A stretch of DNA of 46,995 bases from Candidatus Gastranaerophilales bacterium (GCA_944323945.1 CALUUL010000007.1:1-46995); one strand, 5' to 3'; positions 25,233 to 34,842 are shown, counted from the stretch's first letter. Made by a program: numbers and translations. Notes: generated from the letters alone by a model not told the origin.

Positions 25233-25261
25233 TTGTAATCATATTAAGTAGAGGATATTTT
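25233..25261 (+). promoter_or_regulatory. Possible promoter of the anti-sigma/sigma cassette
   Basis: TTGTAA (25233-25238) and TATTTT (25256-25261) are 17 bases apart, about 41 bases before the ATG at 25303. The -10 is weak. The whole gap 25040-25302 otherwise holds only AT-rich sequence and the leader of the minus-strand small gene. Confidence 0.35.
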
Positions 25262-25302
25262 ATCTTTGTTTAAATACTTTTATATGGAGAGTTTTGGGTT
25301 AT

Positions 25303-27993
25303 ATGAGTACAACTAATACAATTAAATTGACGTTTGATGATAAAGCTTATGGATATGCTAAAATTTATGCTTCATTGTTATCTGATGAATTTCAAAGAAA
25401 AAGAGCATATGCTTCCATTTTAGCTTTATATTCGTTTTTAAATATTTTAGAAAAAACTCCATATGAAATTCAAAAAGCTATGACTCTATTCAGAAATCCT
25501 GTTATAAATGAACAGTATGAGATTTCTGATATTTATGTTAATGATTGGCACTTAGATGTTAGGGTTGTTACTGGTGGAAATGCTGTATTAATTCCCAAGA
25601 TACATTATGATTCAAATATTGTACCTGATTTTTATGTTGTTATTAAAGTTGATTCAGAATTAAAAAATGCTGAATTGATTGGATTTGCTGATACTTCAAT
25701 ATGTGATAAAGAACCATTTGATTATCATTATTATAGTATAGCGTTTGACTCTTTAATTTCATATGATGATTTCCTAAATAAAGTTCAAAATAAAAAAGAA
25801 TTGATTAATAGAATGGAAGATCATGAGCTTTTTAGAGAAAGTTATCTTGGTTTAATGGATAATGAAATTGATCTTCAAACTAAAAATAAACTTTTAAAGC
25901 ATTTGTTTGAGTGTAGCGAATGTAGAACTGAGTTCTGTTGTTTTACTGGCTTTGAAATGGTTAGTTGTAATGCTAGTAAGTATCCTGAATTATTAGAAGA
26001 TCAGACTCTAAATATTATTGGAGCACAAAGTGTTGATGATAAGAAATATTATGGTAAAGAAGAAATAATTAATATTAAAGACAATGTCGAAAATATTGAA
26101 GCTGCTCAGGAAGAAAGTTCTTCTGATGAAACTGTTTCCGATATTTTGGATGAGTTATTTAATGTTGAAGAAGATTTTATAGATGATTCAGATACAATTC
26201 TTGCAAAACCTATTGATAGTGAATCTCAAATGTATGAGATTAGTAATGATATTGACCATAATTTAAATATAACAGAAAATTCATCTATAAAAAAATCAGA
26301 TGAAACAAAAGAAGATAGTGATTTAGAAATAATTGATGATTCGATTGATTCTTCAACAATAATTTCTTCGCCCAAAGAAGATGTAGATGTTATATGTGAA
26401 GAAAGTCCATCAGAATTATCTTTAAATGAAGATATTGAATTAATAGGGTCTAATGCAACGAATGAAATTGAAAATAATGAAGAAGTGTTGCTTATTGAAC
26501 ATTCGGATGATCTTGATTTGATTACAGATAATGATTTGGTTTCTGATGAAAATGAGTCAGACATTCAAGAGGTAATTGTTGATTATGATGAAAATGATAA
26601 ACCTGTATATTCATATATAACACCTGTTAATCAAGATGAAATAGAAGACTTTTCTTCTGAAATAGAAACAATTGATGATGATGATATATCTATAGATCTA
26701 AGCGAAAATAAAGAAGATAATGAATTATCTGATTGGGATTTTGATATAAAAGAAAATGATGATAATGATACTGAAATAAAAGAAAATGAAGAAGATGAAA
26801 AACTTTTAGAGGATTTCTCGGATACAGAAACTGAAAGTATAAATAAAGAAAATAATGATATGGATTCTGATTCTGATATTGTAAGTATAGATGATGAAGA
26901 TACCGATTATAGTAAAGAAAATAGTCTATATGATAAAAAGAACGATAATGGAAAGTCTGTTTCAAATATCGGTGATGTTACACAAAATGATGAAGTAGAA
27001 GAATATGAGGAATATCAAGATGATGATTTTGATGAAGTTGAACAAAATGATGAAGTAGAAGAATATGAAGAATATAAAGATGATGACTCTGATGATATTC
27101 AACAAAATGATGAAGTAGAAGAATATGAAGAATATCAAGATGATGATTCTGATGAAGTTCAAGATTATGGAGAAGATGATTACGAGGAAGATGAAGATGA
27201 TGATACAATTCCTGAGGAGAAAATATCTAAAGGTTCCTCAAGAGTTGCTTTGGTAATCCTTTCCATAGTTGTTCTTATTTGTTTTATTGGCGGAGGTGCT
27301 TTCTTCTTCCTAAAAAATAAATCAAGTAAAGATATTTCAACAACGGATAGTCAGAGTGAAAATAATTCTATAGAAATTCAGAATCAGCAGCAGTTAGCAA
27401 ATGATATGTTTGAACAGCCAATTGAATCTAATACAGATATCCAAAATACAAATGAAATAAATACTATAAATAATACAGAACAAGTGCCTGTTAAAAATCC
27501 TATTAATGATAATGGAATTCCTGTTTCAGGTACTATATCTGTTCCTCCATTAACAGAAAATGATTTGATTAAACCACAAGAAAGACAAAGTCATGGTGAT
27601 GTAAATAAAGCTATAGCAAATGCTTTCTCTCAAGGTGGTACTGGTGTTTCTTTAAGAGGATTAAATTGGTTCTGTACTTCAGAATTATTTAGTGACAGAA
27701 CATTTAAGAATTATTTGCAAACTTTAGATAATACATTAAAACAAAATTTGAAAAATAATATACTAAATGCTACGCAAATGCCACCAAAAGACTCTGTAAC
27801 AGCAAAATTTGCTGTGGATAATAACGGTAATCTTCAAAAAGTTATAATTTCTGAAACCAGTGGTTCAGATGAAATTGATAACATTGTGTTACAAAGTATT
27901 AAAGAAAGCTTTGAGGGTGAAAAAAGCACGATACTCAATGATAGCGAGCTTAAATCTGATATGTACTACCTAAAAGTAGTAATAAAATTGTAA
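25303..27993 (+). CDS. Putative transmembrane anti-sigma factor: DUF1822-like, zinc motif, acidic linker, TM, TonB_C
   Basis: An 896-residue mosaic. Residues about 5-130 follow the DUF1822 pattern known mainly from cyanobacteria (R-A-Y-A-S-I-L-A-L-Y-S-F-L, D-W-H-L-D-V-R, I-P…, A-E-L-I-G-F-A-D). Residues about 178-210 look exactly like a zinc-binding anti-sigma segment: a helix Y-L-G-L-M-D-N-E-I-D, then His200-x3-Cys204-x2-Cys207. Residues 225-640 are a very acidic, probably unfolded linker with three 20-residue tandem repeats. One span lies at about 648-669. The extracytoplasmic part ends in a TonB/TolA-like C-terminal domain (M-P-P…A-K-F-A-V-D-N-N-G-N-L). The ATG at 25303 is preferred over TTG 25294 because of the GGAGAG spacing. 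A sigma factor gene follows after 14 bases. Confidence 0.72.
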   Translation: MSTTNTIKLTFDDKAYGYAKIYASLLSDEFQRKRAYASILALYSFLNILEKTPYEIQKAMTLFRNPVINEQYEISDIYVNDWHLDVRVVTGGNAVLIPKIHYDSNIVPDFYVVIKVDSELKNAELIGFADTSICDKEPFDYHYYSIAFDSLISYDDFLNKVQNKKELINRMEDHELFRESYLGLMDNEIDLQTKNKLLKHLFECSECRTEFCCFTGFEMVSCNASKYPELLEDQTLNIIGAQSVDDKKYYGKEEIINIKDNVENIEAAQEESSSDETVSDILDELFNVEEDFIDDSDTILAKPIDSESQMYEISNDIDHNLNITENSSIKKSDETKEDSDLEIIDDSIDSSTIISSPKEDVDVICEESPSELSLNEDIELIGSNATNEIENNEEVLLIEHSDDLDLITDNDLVSDENESDIQEVIVDYDENDKPVYSYITPVNQDEIEDFSSEIETIDDDDISIDLSENKEDNELSDWDFDIKENDDNDTEIKENEEDEKLLEDFSDTETESINKENNDMDSDSDIVSIDDEDTDYSKENSLYDKKNDNGKSVSNIGDVTQNDEVEEYEEYQDDDFDEVEQNDEVEEYEEYKDDDSDDIQQNDEVEEYEEYQDDDSDEVQDYGEDDYEEDEDDDTIPEEKISKGSSRVALVILSIVVLICFIGGGAFFFLKNKSSKDISTTDSQSENNSIEIQNQQQLANDMFEQPIESNTDIQNTNEINTINNTEQVPVKNPINDNGIPVSGTISVPPLTENDLIKPQERQSHGDVNKAIANAFSQGGTGVSLRGLNWFCTSELFSDRTFKNYLQTLDNTLKQNLKNNILNATQMPPKDSVTAKFAVDNNGNLQKVIISETSGSDEIDNIVLQSIKESFEGEKSTILNDSELKSDMYYLKVVIKL
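26983..27162 (+). repeat. Three tandem 60-bp in-frame repeats
   Basis: Three copies (26983-27042, 27043-27102, 27103-27162) each encode 20 residues beginning Q-N-D-E-V-E-E-Y-E-E-Y and continuing with D-D-D-x-D. Copies differ at a few bases. They lie in the acidic linker of the anti-sigma-like protein, just before its membrane span. Confidence 0.95.
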
Positions 27994-28007
27994 TTTATGT
28001 TATTATA

Positions 28008-28628
28008 TTGTATGGGTATGTGAGATTAGAGAAAAGACTAGTGCTTTTAGTTGAGGAACAAAGATCGTTAATAGAAAAATTTGTAAAAGCTAATAAAAAT
28101 TTTCAGGGTAATGAAGATTTGTTTGAAGATTTTTGTAGTGAAGCTTTCCAAAAAACATATATGATATTTAATTCTTCTTCTAATATTCAGAAGATAGAAA
28201 GTTATGTATCAAAAGTTGTACATACATCTATATTAAGTGTTCTTAAAAATTCGGGTAGAGTAAGACGAACAAATGAAGGTTTTGTTCCTACAAAAGAGAT
28301 AAAAGTACCTGAGTTTAGTTCTAATGTTAAGGTAAAGCCACAACCTTTAGGTCCATCTTTTATATTAGATTTTCCTGATCCAAGAGAAACAGCTGAAGAA
28401 GTTCTTATTACAAAGGACTGTTTACAAAAAATATCTGATGCTGTATGTGTAATTCATAAGGAAGTTCCATCACAATTATTTTTGGATATTTTCTATTTGA
28501 GATATGTAAAAGGCTTAAAACAAGCAGATATTGCAAAGTCATTAAATTTATCTCAATCTGAAGTTAGTAAGAGATTAATGCAACTTTCAAAGTTGATTAG
28601 TAATTTCTTAGATGGTGGAAAAAGTTAG
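28008..28628 (+). CDS. Sigma-70-family (ECF-like) RNA polymerase sigma factor
   Basis: This protein of up to 206 residues directs RNA polymerase to a dedicated promoter set. A region 2-like segment is at about residues 35-85 (D-L-F-E-D-F-C-S-E-A-F-Q-K-T-Y). Region 4 is clear at about 160-200: L-F-L-D-I-F-Y-L-R-Y, G-L-K-Q-A-D-I-A-K-S-L-N-L-S-Q-S-E-V-S-K-R-L (helix-turn-helix). A Pro-rich linker of about 60 residues joins them. The start is uncertain: TTG 28008, GTG 28020 or GTG 28041, none with a strong ribosome site, so coupling to the upstream gene 14 bases away is likely. Position beside a zinc-motif membrane protein suggests an anti-sigma/sigma pair. Confidence 0.75.
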   Translation: MYGYVRLEKRLVLLVEEQRSLIEKFVKANKNFQGNEDLFEDFCSEAFQKTYMIFNSSSNIQKIESYVSKVVHTSILSVLKNSGRVRRTNEGFVPTKEIKVPEFSSNVKVKPQPLGPSFILDFPDPRETAEEVLITKDCLQKISDAVCVIHKEVPSQLFLDIFYLRYVKGLKQADIAKSLNLSQSEVSKRLMQLSKLISNFLDGGKS

Positions 28629-28636
28629 GTTGAGAT

Positions 28637-31600
28637 ATGATATGTCGCAGATGTGGAACGGAATTGCCTGACAATGCAATAAGATGTAGTAACTGTGGAA
28701 TAAAAGTTAACATGTATTGTCCAGAATGTAAGACTATTAATGCTTTTGGAACAAAGTCTTGCAAAAATTGCGGTTTTGAATTACTTAAATCTTGTCCTGT
28801 TTGCAATACTCTTAATATATATTCTGCTTTAGAATGTCGTAAATGTCATACCCCATTGGAAAAATATAGAGCTTCTGCTAAAGAGCCGTCTAAAGATGAT
28901 TCTGAAATAGAAGTTGTAAGACCATTTAGTTCTCAACAATCTACATATTTAAAAACGGACTTTAGTCAAAATATAAATGAGAATCATAATATTGTTATAG
29001 AAGAAAGCCAAAATGAAATTCCGACTGTAGATATACTTTCTCCAGATAATAGTGAAGAAAATTGTGAAAAAATATTTAATGTTGAAAATGTAAGTGTAAA
29101 TTCTTCTGAATTATTAAATGAGCAAGATGATAATACTAAAAATGTTCCGGTAAAAGAAAATGTTGTAAATGATGATGCCATTTTTATGGTGGAAAATTTA
29201 GAACCAGATGATTTAAAAGAAGAATATGAATCCGCGGTAGAAGAAAGTCTAAATAGTAATAACGACGATGTTCAAGAAGAATCTGAAGTGGCGGAAGAAT
29301 CTTCAAATATAGAAATTCAACAAAATGCAGTTAATAAAGCAATAAATATTATAAAAAATTCCTTAACAAAGCATATTATAGCAGTTAATGGAGAAGAAGG
29401 TAGTGGAAAATCTGCTGTATTAAAGCAGGTTGCTGATAATCTGTCAAAAGATGGTTTTATTTCATTATATGGTAGTTGTACTCCACTTGTTCAAATAACA
29501 AGTTTTGGTTTTTTTCAAGATGCGTTTCTTCGTATTATGGGATTCCCGCCTTATACGAATAGTACAGAGTCTTTTATTAAAGAGTTTAAGAAAAGTATTT
29601 ACTCTAAAGCTTTTAGTTTCTTAGAGGGAAATGAACTTACTTTATTTTTAAATATTTGTTATCCTTCTCAAAAAGATAGTTTTGAAAATATACTTGAAAA
29701 TAAACAAAAAATGTTTTCTATATTAGAGAAAGTTATAAAATCATTCCTTGTTAATAATAATTTAATAATTTCTATAGATAATTTTGAATTGTTAGATGGG
29801 GCATCATATGAATTTATCATTCACATGATGAAAAAAGGATTTTTTAATAACAGATTAAAACTGTTAGTTGCTTATCAAGAGAATAAGTCAATACAGAGTT
29901 ATTTTGATATGACTGATATTGACGAAAATATGTTTGAAACAATTTTAATAAAGAAGTTTTCAAAAGAAGAAATAATAAGTGCAGTTAGTCAAAGTACATT
30001 AATTAAAATAGATGAAATTTTAAGTGAAGATTTACTTGATGAATTGGTACAAAAAGCAGATGGTAATGCAATAAGGATGGAGCAAGAAGTTGCACTGCTT
30101 TTTGATTCTGGTTATATATCTTTAAATGGTAAAGATATTATTGTTAACGAAGAAAATAAACCAGAGATAAATCCTGTTTCATTTGAAGAGTTAATAAAAT
30201 TAAGATTAAATTTTTTAACACCAAGTGCCAGAAATGTTTTGTATATGGCTGCAATAATGGGATATCGTTTTGCAACAAGTATTTTATGTCTATCTGTTAC
30301 TATGCCTGTTAATAAGGCTGAAAAGATGTTGGAATATTTGATTCAGGAGATGTTTATACAAAAAGTTGATAATTATACTTGTGAATTTAAAAGTCTTACA
30401 TTATGGAAATTAATATATCAAGAAGCAAGGGCTGATTTATTGTATAAAGAGAATTCAGAAAGACTTTATTTATCATTAAAACCGCTTATACTTTCAAGTA
30501 ATTTACAAAAACTAATATCTTGTTCAGATGCAATTTCAAAGAATGAAGCCTTTTTAATTTGGCAAAGCACAGCAAGTATTACTGCTAAATTAGGAGATAC
30601 AAACTTATATGTTATTTCTCAGAAACAGTGTTTAAAGATATTAGAAGAACAAGATATTGCTGATTCAGAGCTTGTAAAAATCCAAATTTATGAAGAAATT
30701 GGTAAATTATTATGTGAAAAGTCTCCAAGTGAGGCTGTTACTTATTTGGCAAATGTTTTAGATTATGAAATAAAGGAATCAAATGTAAGAAAAGTAATAG
30801 ATTTATCAGGTTATTTTATAAAAAGTTGTTATTTAACAGGTAATTATTTTGGTGTTACTGAAGCTGTTGATAGTATTTTAAAGTGTTTGGATTCAATTCA
30901 GGCTAATGTTTCATTACTGGATAAAGCACTTATAAATACAAGAAAATTAAAGGCTCTTTTAAATATTGGGAATAGTGAACAAATTGTAAATCTAGTAAAG
31001 GAGGATATTATTCCTGAATTAGATAAAGGACTTAATTTGAAACAATTTGATTCTTCTTATAAAAATATATTAATACATGCTTGGTTAATTTCAAAAATTG
31101 CACTTTCTAAGGCATATTTGCAACAAGGTAATAATGAAGTCGTAAATGTGATTTCTGAAATTAGAGAATTTATAGAAAAATATAATTATAATTCATCATA
31201 TTATAATACTCAAGTAGATATAATAGAGGCATTTTCCAAAACAATTTGTGGGGATATAAATAAGTCTAATGAATTATTAAACAATATTGCTTCTTCATAC
31301 AAAGATAAAAATATGGAAAAAAACTTACTTGCTGAATGGAACTTAGTGAATATAATTAATAGGGTTCTGTCCGGTCAAAAAGAAGATTTGAAAGTTGATT
31401 TATTTGAGCTTGCTGCTTATACCAATAATATTAATGAGCATTTTATAAAGAATATTATTAAGTTAATACTTGGTGCTGTTTTGAAAGAAGAAGGTAATAC
31501 TATAAAGGCTCTAGAAATATATAACGAAGAAATTACGTATTTTGCAAAAGAAAAAGTTGCAATAGGTGCTTTATTATCTTGGGCTTTGATTGTTAAGTTG

Positions 31601-32029
31601 TCAATGGAAACCGGTGAAGATGATAAGGCTTTAAATACTGCAACTAAATCTCTAGAAATTGCTCAAAGTCCTAAAATAAATAATTATTTCTTTATTATTT
31701 ATTTCCAAAAATATATTGCTGAAATCTACCAACGAAAAGGAGACTTTGTTGCAGCAAAGATGTATCTTGAAAAATCAATAATGATTGCAAAACAGTTTGA
31801 ATTAAAATATCAATTAATTGAACTTTATATTGCTTATGCTAAATATACAGAAGATGTTATGAAGGCGAAACATATTTATTCTTCTGAAAATGTTAGAATT
31901 GCTTCTGAATTATATAATAAAGCAGTTCTTCTTGCTAAAGAATTAAGACTTTCTAATATTATAGAAATTGCAAATAAAGAACGTTCAAACTTTAAAACAT
32001 TCTGTCAGCTTAATTCCATTGAAATTTAG
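28637..32029 (+). CDS. Zinc-ribbon / AAA-type ATPase / TPR protein
   Basis: This 1130-residue protein has three parts. Residues 1-75 hold three C-x-x-C pairs of zinc ribbons (C-R-R-C-G…C-S-N-C-G; C-P-E-C-K…C-K-N-C-G; C-P-V-C-N…C-R-K-C-H). An acidic disordered linker follows. A P-loop ATPase starts at G-E-E-G-S-G-K-S (252-259), with I-I-S-I-D-N-F-E as Walker B-like. The C-terminal half (about 640-1120) is helical repeats like the TPR arrays of MalT- or cyclase-associated AAA proteins. No cyclase, DNA-binding or effector domain is seen. It starts 8 bases after the sigma factor stop (site TAGGTTGAG), so it is the third gene of the cassette. It may be a signal-integrating scaffold or STAND-type switch. 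Its stop abuts the stop of nrdG with no gap. Confidence 0.75.
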   Translation: MICRRCGTELPDNAIRCSNCGIKVNMYCPECKTINAFGTKSCKNCGFELLKSCPVCNTLNIYSALECRKCHTPLEKYRASAKEPSKDDSEIEVVRPFSSQQSTYLKTDFSQNINENHNIVIEESQNEIPTVDILSPDNSEENCEKIFNVENVSVNSSELLNEQDDNTKNVPVKENVVNDDAIFMVENLEPDDLKEEYESAVEESLNSNNDDVQEESEVAEESSNIEIQQNAVNKAINIIKNSLTKHIIAVNGEEGSGKSAVLKQVADNLSKDGFISLYGSCTPLVQITSFGFFQDAFLRIMGFPPYTNSTESFIKEFKKSIYSKAFSFLEGNELTLFLNICYPSQKDSFENILENKQKMFSILEKVIKSFLVNNNLIISIDNFELLDGASYEFIIHMMKKGFFNNRLKLLVAYQENKSIQSYFDMTDIDENMFETILIKKFSKEEIISAVSQSTLIKIDEILSEDLLDELVQKADGNAIRMEQEVALLFDSGYISLNGKDIIVNEENKPEINPVSFEELIKLRLNFLTPSARNVLYMAAIMGYRFATSILCLSVTMPVNKAEKMLEYLIQEMFIQKVDNYTCEFKSLTLWKLIYQEARADLLYKENSERLYLSLKPLILSSNLQKLISCSDAISKNEAFLIWQSTASITAKLGDTNLYVISQKQCLKILEEQDIADSELVKIQIYEEIGKLLCEKSPSEAVTYLANVLDYEIKESNVRKVIDLSGYFIKSCYLTGNYFGVTEAVDSILKCLDSIQANVSLLDKALINTRKLKALLNIGNSEQIVNLVKEDIIPELDKGLNLKQFDSSYKNILIHAWLISKIALSKAYLQQGNNEVVNVISEIREFIEKYNYNSSYYNTQVDIIEAFSKTICGDINKSNELLNNIASSYKDKNMEKNLLAEWNLVNIINRVLSGQKEDLKVDLFELAAYTNNINEHFIKNIIKLILGAVLKEEGNTIKALEIYNEEITYFAKEKVAIGALLSWALIVKLSMETGEDDKALNTATKSLEIAQSPKINNYFFIIYFQKYIAEIYQRKGDFVAAKMYLEKSIMIAKQFELKYQLIELYIAYAKYTEDVMKAKHIYSSENVRIASELYNKAVLLAKELRLSNIIEIANKERSNFKTFCQLNSIEI

Positions 32030-32734
32030 TTATCTTATTGCTACAAATTTTACATATTTTCTTAATATTTTGGTTATGCTTTTAAATTCTTCATCAGAGT
32101 AGTTTCTCTCATTTATTAATGATTTGTCATTTATTTCTGATTGAACTACAAATTTTTGTAGATAGTACTTCTTTGCATTTTTTATAAGTATTCCAATTTT
32201 TTCAAAATCTTCAATTGAAATTTGGACGGGAAGAACTGTTGTTCTGAACTCATAATCTATGTTTGCATTCATTATTATATTTATACTTTGTTTAATTTTA
32301 TTTGTATCAATTTCTTGTCTTGTAATTAATGAATATTTATCTAATGGACCTTTTATATCCATAGCAATGTAATCAATTAAATTTTTAGATAAAAGTCTTT
32401 CTGTTACTTCTGGTCTATAACCATTTGTATCAAGTTTAACAAGAAAATTCATTGATTTTATTTCTGAAATAAATTCTTCGATATCAGGTTGAAGAGTTGA
32501 CTCTCCACCTGTTATAACTACTCCGTCCAGCTTACCTTGTCTTTTTTTTAAGAACTCAAGAAAGACATCCGGCTGACAGATGTCTTCTTGTAGTTTAGAA
32601 CTTAATAATTTTGGATTGTGACAGTATCCGCAGTTAAAATTACAACCTTGAGTAAAAACTATTGCACTTATTTTATCCGGATAATCAAGTAATGATGTCT
32701 TTTGAATACCGCCTATTAAAATGTGCATTTGCAT
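32030..32734 (-). CDS. nrdG: Anaerobic ribonucleotide reductase activating enzyme
   Basis: NrdG is the radical-SAM enzyme that installs the glycyl radical on NrdD. The 234-residue protein has the iron-sulfur motif Cys31-x3-Cys35-x2-Cys38 (G-C-N-F-N-C-G-Y-C), G-G-E-S-T-L (SAM-binding G-G-E) and the K-T-S-L-L-D-Y-P opening of this subfamily. The longer form (versus about 155 residues in E. coli) is common in anaerobes. The start overlaps the nrdD end by 19 bases, so the two are translated together. It is convergent with the AAA/TPR gene. Confidence 0.92.
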   Translation of the reverse strand: MQMHILIGGIQKTSLLDYPDKISAIVFTQGCNFNCGYCHNPKLLSSKLQEDICQPDVFLEFLKKRQGKLDGVVITGGESTLQPDIEEFISEIKSMNFLVKLDTNGYRPEVTERLLSKNLIDYIAMDIKGPLDKYSLITRQEIDTNKIKQSINIIMNANIDYEFRTTVLPVQISIEDFEKIGILIKNAKKYYLQKFVVQSEINDKSLINERNYSDEEFKSITKILRKYVKFVAIR

Positions 32735-34842
32735 TTTTCTTCATCAATAATAAATGTTTTTCTTGTTTTAAATTCCGCTTGCTTTCCTTTATTCCATTGA
32801 CTTATAGGTCTTATATAACCAACAATTCTTGAATAAACTTCACATTCACTTCCGCATTCAGGACAAGTTTTGTGTTCTCCAGGTATATAACCGTGGTTTT
32901 TGCATATACTAAATGTTGGAGAAAATGTAAAATAAGGAAGTCTGTAATTTGCGCATACTTTCTTTACAAGATTTTTCATTGTTGTTGTATTTGAAAGTCT
33001 TTCGCCTGCAAAAATATGTACAACAGTTCCACCTGTATATTTTGTTTGAAGCTCATCTTGTAAATCAAGTAATTCAAATATATCATCAGTATAATTTACA
33101 GGTAAATGTGTTGAGTTAGAATAATATGGATCAGCTCCATTATCATATTCTTTTTCATTTGCACATATTATTTGGGGGGTATTTCTTTTATCTAATTTCG
33201 CTAATCTATAGCTTGTACCTTCTGCCGGTGTTGCTTCGAGATTGTAATTGTTACCTGTTTCAATTTGATATTCTTTTATTTTATCTCTCATGAAATCCAT
33301 AACACCTAATGCAAAAGTTTGACCTTCTTCTGAATCAAGTCCTTTGCCAAATAAATTTAAGCAAGCTTCATTCATACCTATTAATCCGATTGTTGAGAAG
33401 TGATTTTTCCAATATACATTAAACCTTGCTTTTATATCTCTTAAATAGAATTTTGTATATGGATATAAACCGTTGTCGGTTAATTTTTCAAGAAGCTTTC
33501 TCTTTATTTCCAAAGAATTTTTTGCTATTTCCATTCTATCTGCAAGTAATGATAAAAATTCATTTTTATCTTTTGCTAAGTAAGCAATCCTTGGAAGATT
33601 CATTGTTACAACACCAATTGAACCAGTTAATGGGTTTGAACCAAATAAACCTCCGCCTCTATATTCAAGTTCTCTGTTGTCAATTCTTAATCTACAACAC
33701 ATTGAACGTGCATCTTCAGGATTCATATCTGAATTTATGAAATTAGAGAAATATGGAATACCATATTTTGCACTCATTTCCCATAATCCTTCAATATTCG
33801 GATTATCCCAATCAAAGTCTTTTGTAATATTGTATGTTGGAATTGGGAATGTGAATACTCGACCAGAACTATCACCAGCCATCATTACTTCAAAGAATGC
33901 TTTATTTATCATATCCATTTCTCTTTGGAATTGTGAATATGTTTCTTCTTTGTATTCACCGCCTATTATTACCGGTTGATCTGCATAGTATGATGGTACA
34001 TTTAAGTCCATAGTAATATTTGAAAATGGTGTTTGAAAACCAACTCTGGTTGGGACATTCATATTAAATACAAATTCTTGTATACATTGTTTAACTTGCT
34101 CATATGTTAATCCGTCATATCTTACAAAAGGTGCAAGCAGTGTATCAAAGTTTGAAAATGCTTGAGCTCCAGCACTTTCGCCTTGCATAGTATAAAGGAA
34201 ATTTACCATCTGACCTAGTGCTGTTCTAAAATGTCTTGGAGGTGCACTTGAAACTTTTCCTTTTACTCCTTTAAATCCTTCCAGTAAAAGATCCTTCAAA
34301 TCCCAACCTACACAATATACTGATATTATATTTAGGTCATGAATATGAATATCTCCATTTTGATGTGCTTCTTTTATTTCTTTAGGATAAATTTTATTCA
34401 ACCAGTAATTTTTACTTATGTTTGATGCAATATAGTTGTTTAAACCTTGGATTGAATATGACATATTTGAATTTTCATTTACTTGCCAGTCAAGTTGTGA
34501 CAAGTAATCATCAACCATATCAATATTTAGACCTGATGCAAAATCTCTTATTCTTTTTCTTTGTTCTCTATATAATATATATGCTTTTGCTGTTGCAGTG
34601 TAACCGAATGAATATAGTGCAACTTCAACCGCATCTTGTACTTCTTCTACTGTTGGTGCTTTTAGATTAGACTCTTTTTTGTTTGCAATTTCTTGTGCCA
34701 TTAGCACAACTTTTCTTGTTACATTTGCTGCTTCTTTTTCGCCAAATTCTTTTGTTACTTTTGCTGCTTTTAAGATTGCTGTTTCAATCTTGTTTGCGTC
34801 AAAACTAACGATTGCCCCGTCTCTTTTTACAATCTTATCCAT
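32716..34842 (-). CDS. nrdD: Anaerobic (class III) ribonucleoside-triphosphate reductase
   Basis: NrdD makes deoxyribonucleotides under anoxia using a glycyl radical. The 708-residue protein has an N-terminal ATP-cone (about 1-95, V-K-R-D-G-A-I-V-S-F), the core with C-R-L-R and G-S-N-P-L-T-G-S-I-G, a C-terminal zinc site (C-P-E-C-G-S-E-C near 655-662) and the glycyl radical Gly675 in R-I-V-G-Y-I-R-P. All hallmarks are intact. GAGGAG lies upstream of the ATG. It is followed directly by nrdG. The upstream gap 34843-35103 is AT-rich; I see no convincing NrdR box in it. Confidence 0.96.
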   Translation of the reverse strand: MDKIVKRDGAIVSFDANKIETAILKAAKVTKEFGEKEAANVTRKVVLMAQEIANKKESNLKAPTVEEVQDAVEVALYSFGYTATAKAYILYREQRKRIRDFASGLNIDMVDDYLSQLDWQVNENSNMSYSIQGLNNYIASNISKNYWLNKIYPKEIKEAHQNGDIHIHDLNIISVYCVGWDLKDLLLEGFKGVKGKVSSAPPRHFRTALGQMVNFLYTMQGESAGAQAFSNFDTLLAPFVRYDGLTYEQVKQCIQEFVFNMNVPTRVGFQTPFSNITMDLNVPSYYADQPVIIGGEYKEETYSQFQREMDMINKAFFEVMMAGDSSGRVFTFPIPTYNITKDFDWDNPNIEGLWEMSAKYGIPYFSNFINSDMNPEDARSMCCRLRIDNRELEYRGGGLFGSNPLTGSIGVVTMNLPRIAYLAKDKNEFLSLLADRMEIAKNSLEIKRKLLEKLTDNGLYPYTKFYLRDIKARFNVYWKNHFSTIGLIGMNEACLNLFGKGLDSEEGQTFALGVMDFMRDKIKEYQIETGNNYNLEATPAEGTSYRLAKLDKRNTPQIICANEKEYDNGADPYYSNSTHLPVNYTDDIFELLDLQDELQTKYTGGTVVHIFAGERLSNTTTMKNLVKKVCANYRLPYFTFSPTFSICKNHGYIPGEHKTCPECGSECEVYSRIVGYIRPISQWNKGKQAEFKTRKTFIIDEEKCKCTF

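Noticed and set aside
26983..27162. CRISPR-like array from the regularly spaced 60-bp repeats
   Set aside because: The repeats are directly adjacent with no variable spacers and are in frame within a protein.
26962..27208. Minus-strand open frames rich in His/Leu or Ile/Phe opposite the acidic repeats
   Set aside because: They are mirror images of the Asp/Glu-rich repeat codons of the plus-strand gene; there is no ribosome site and the composition is repetitive.
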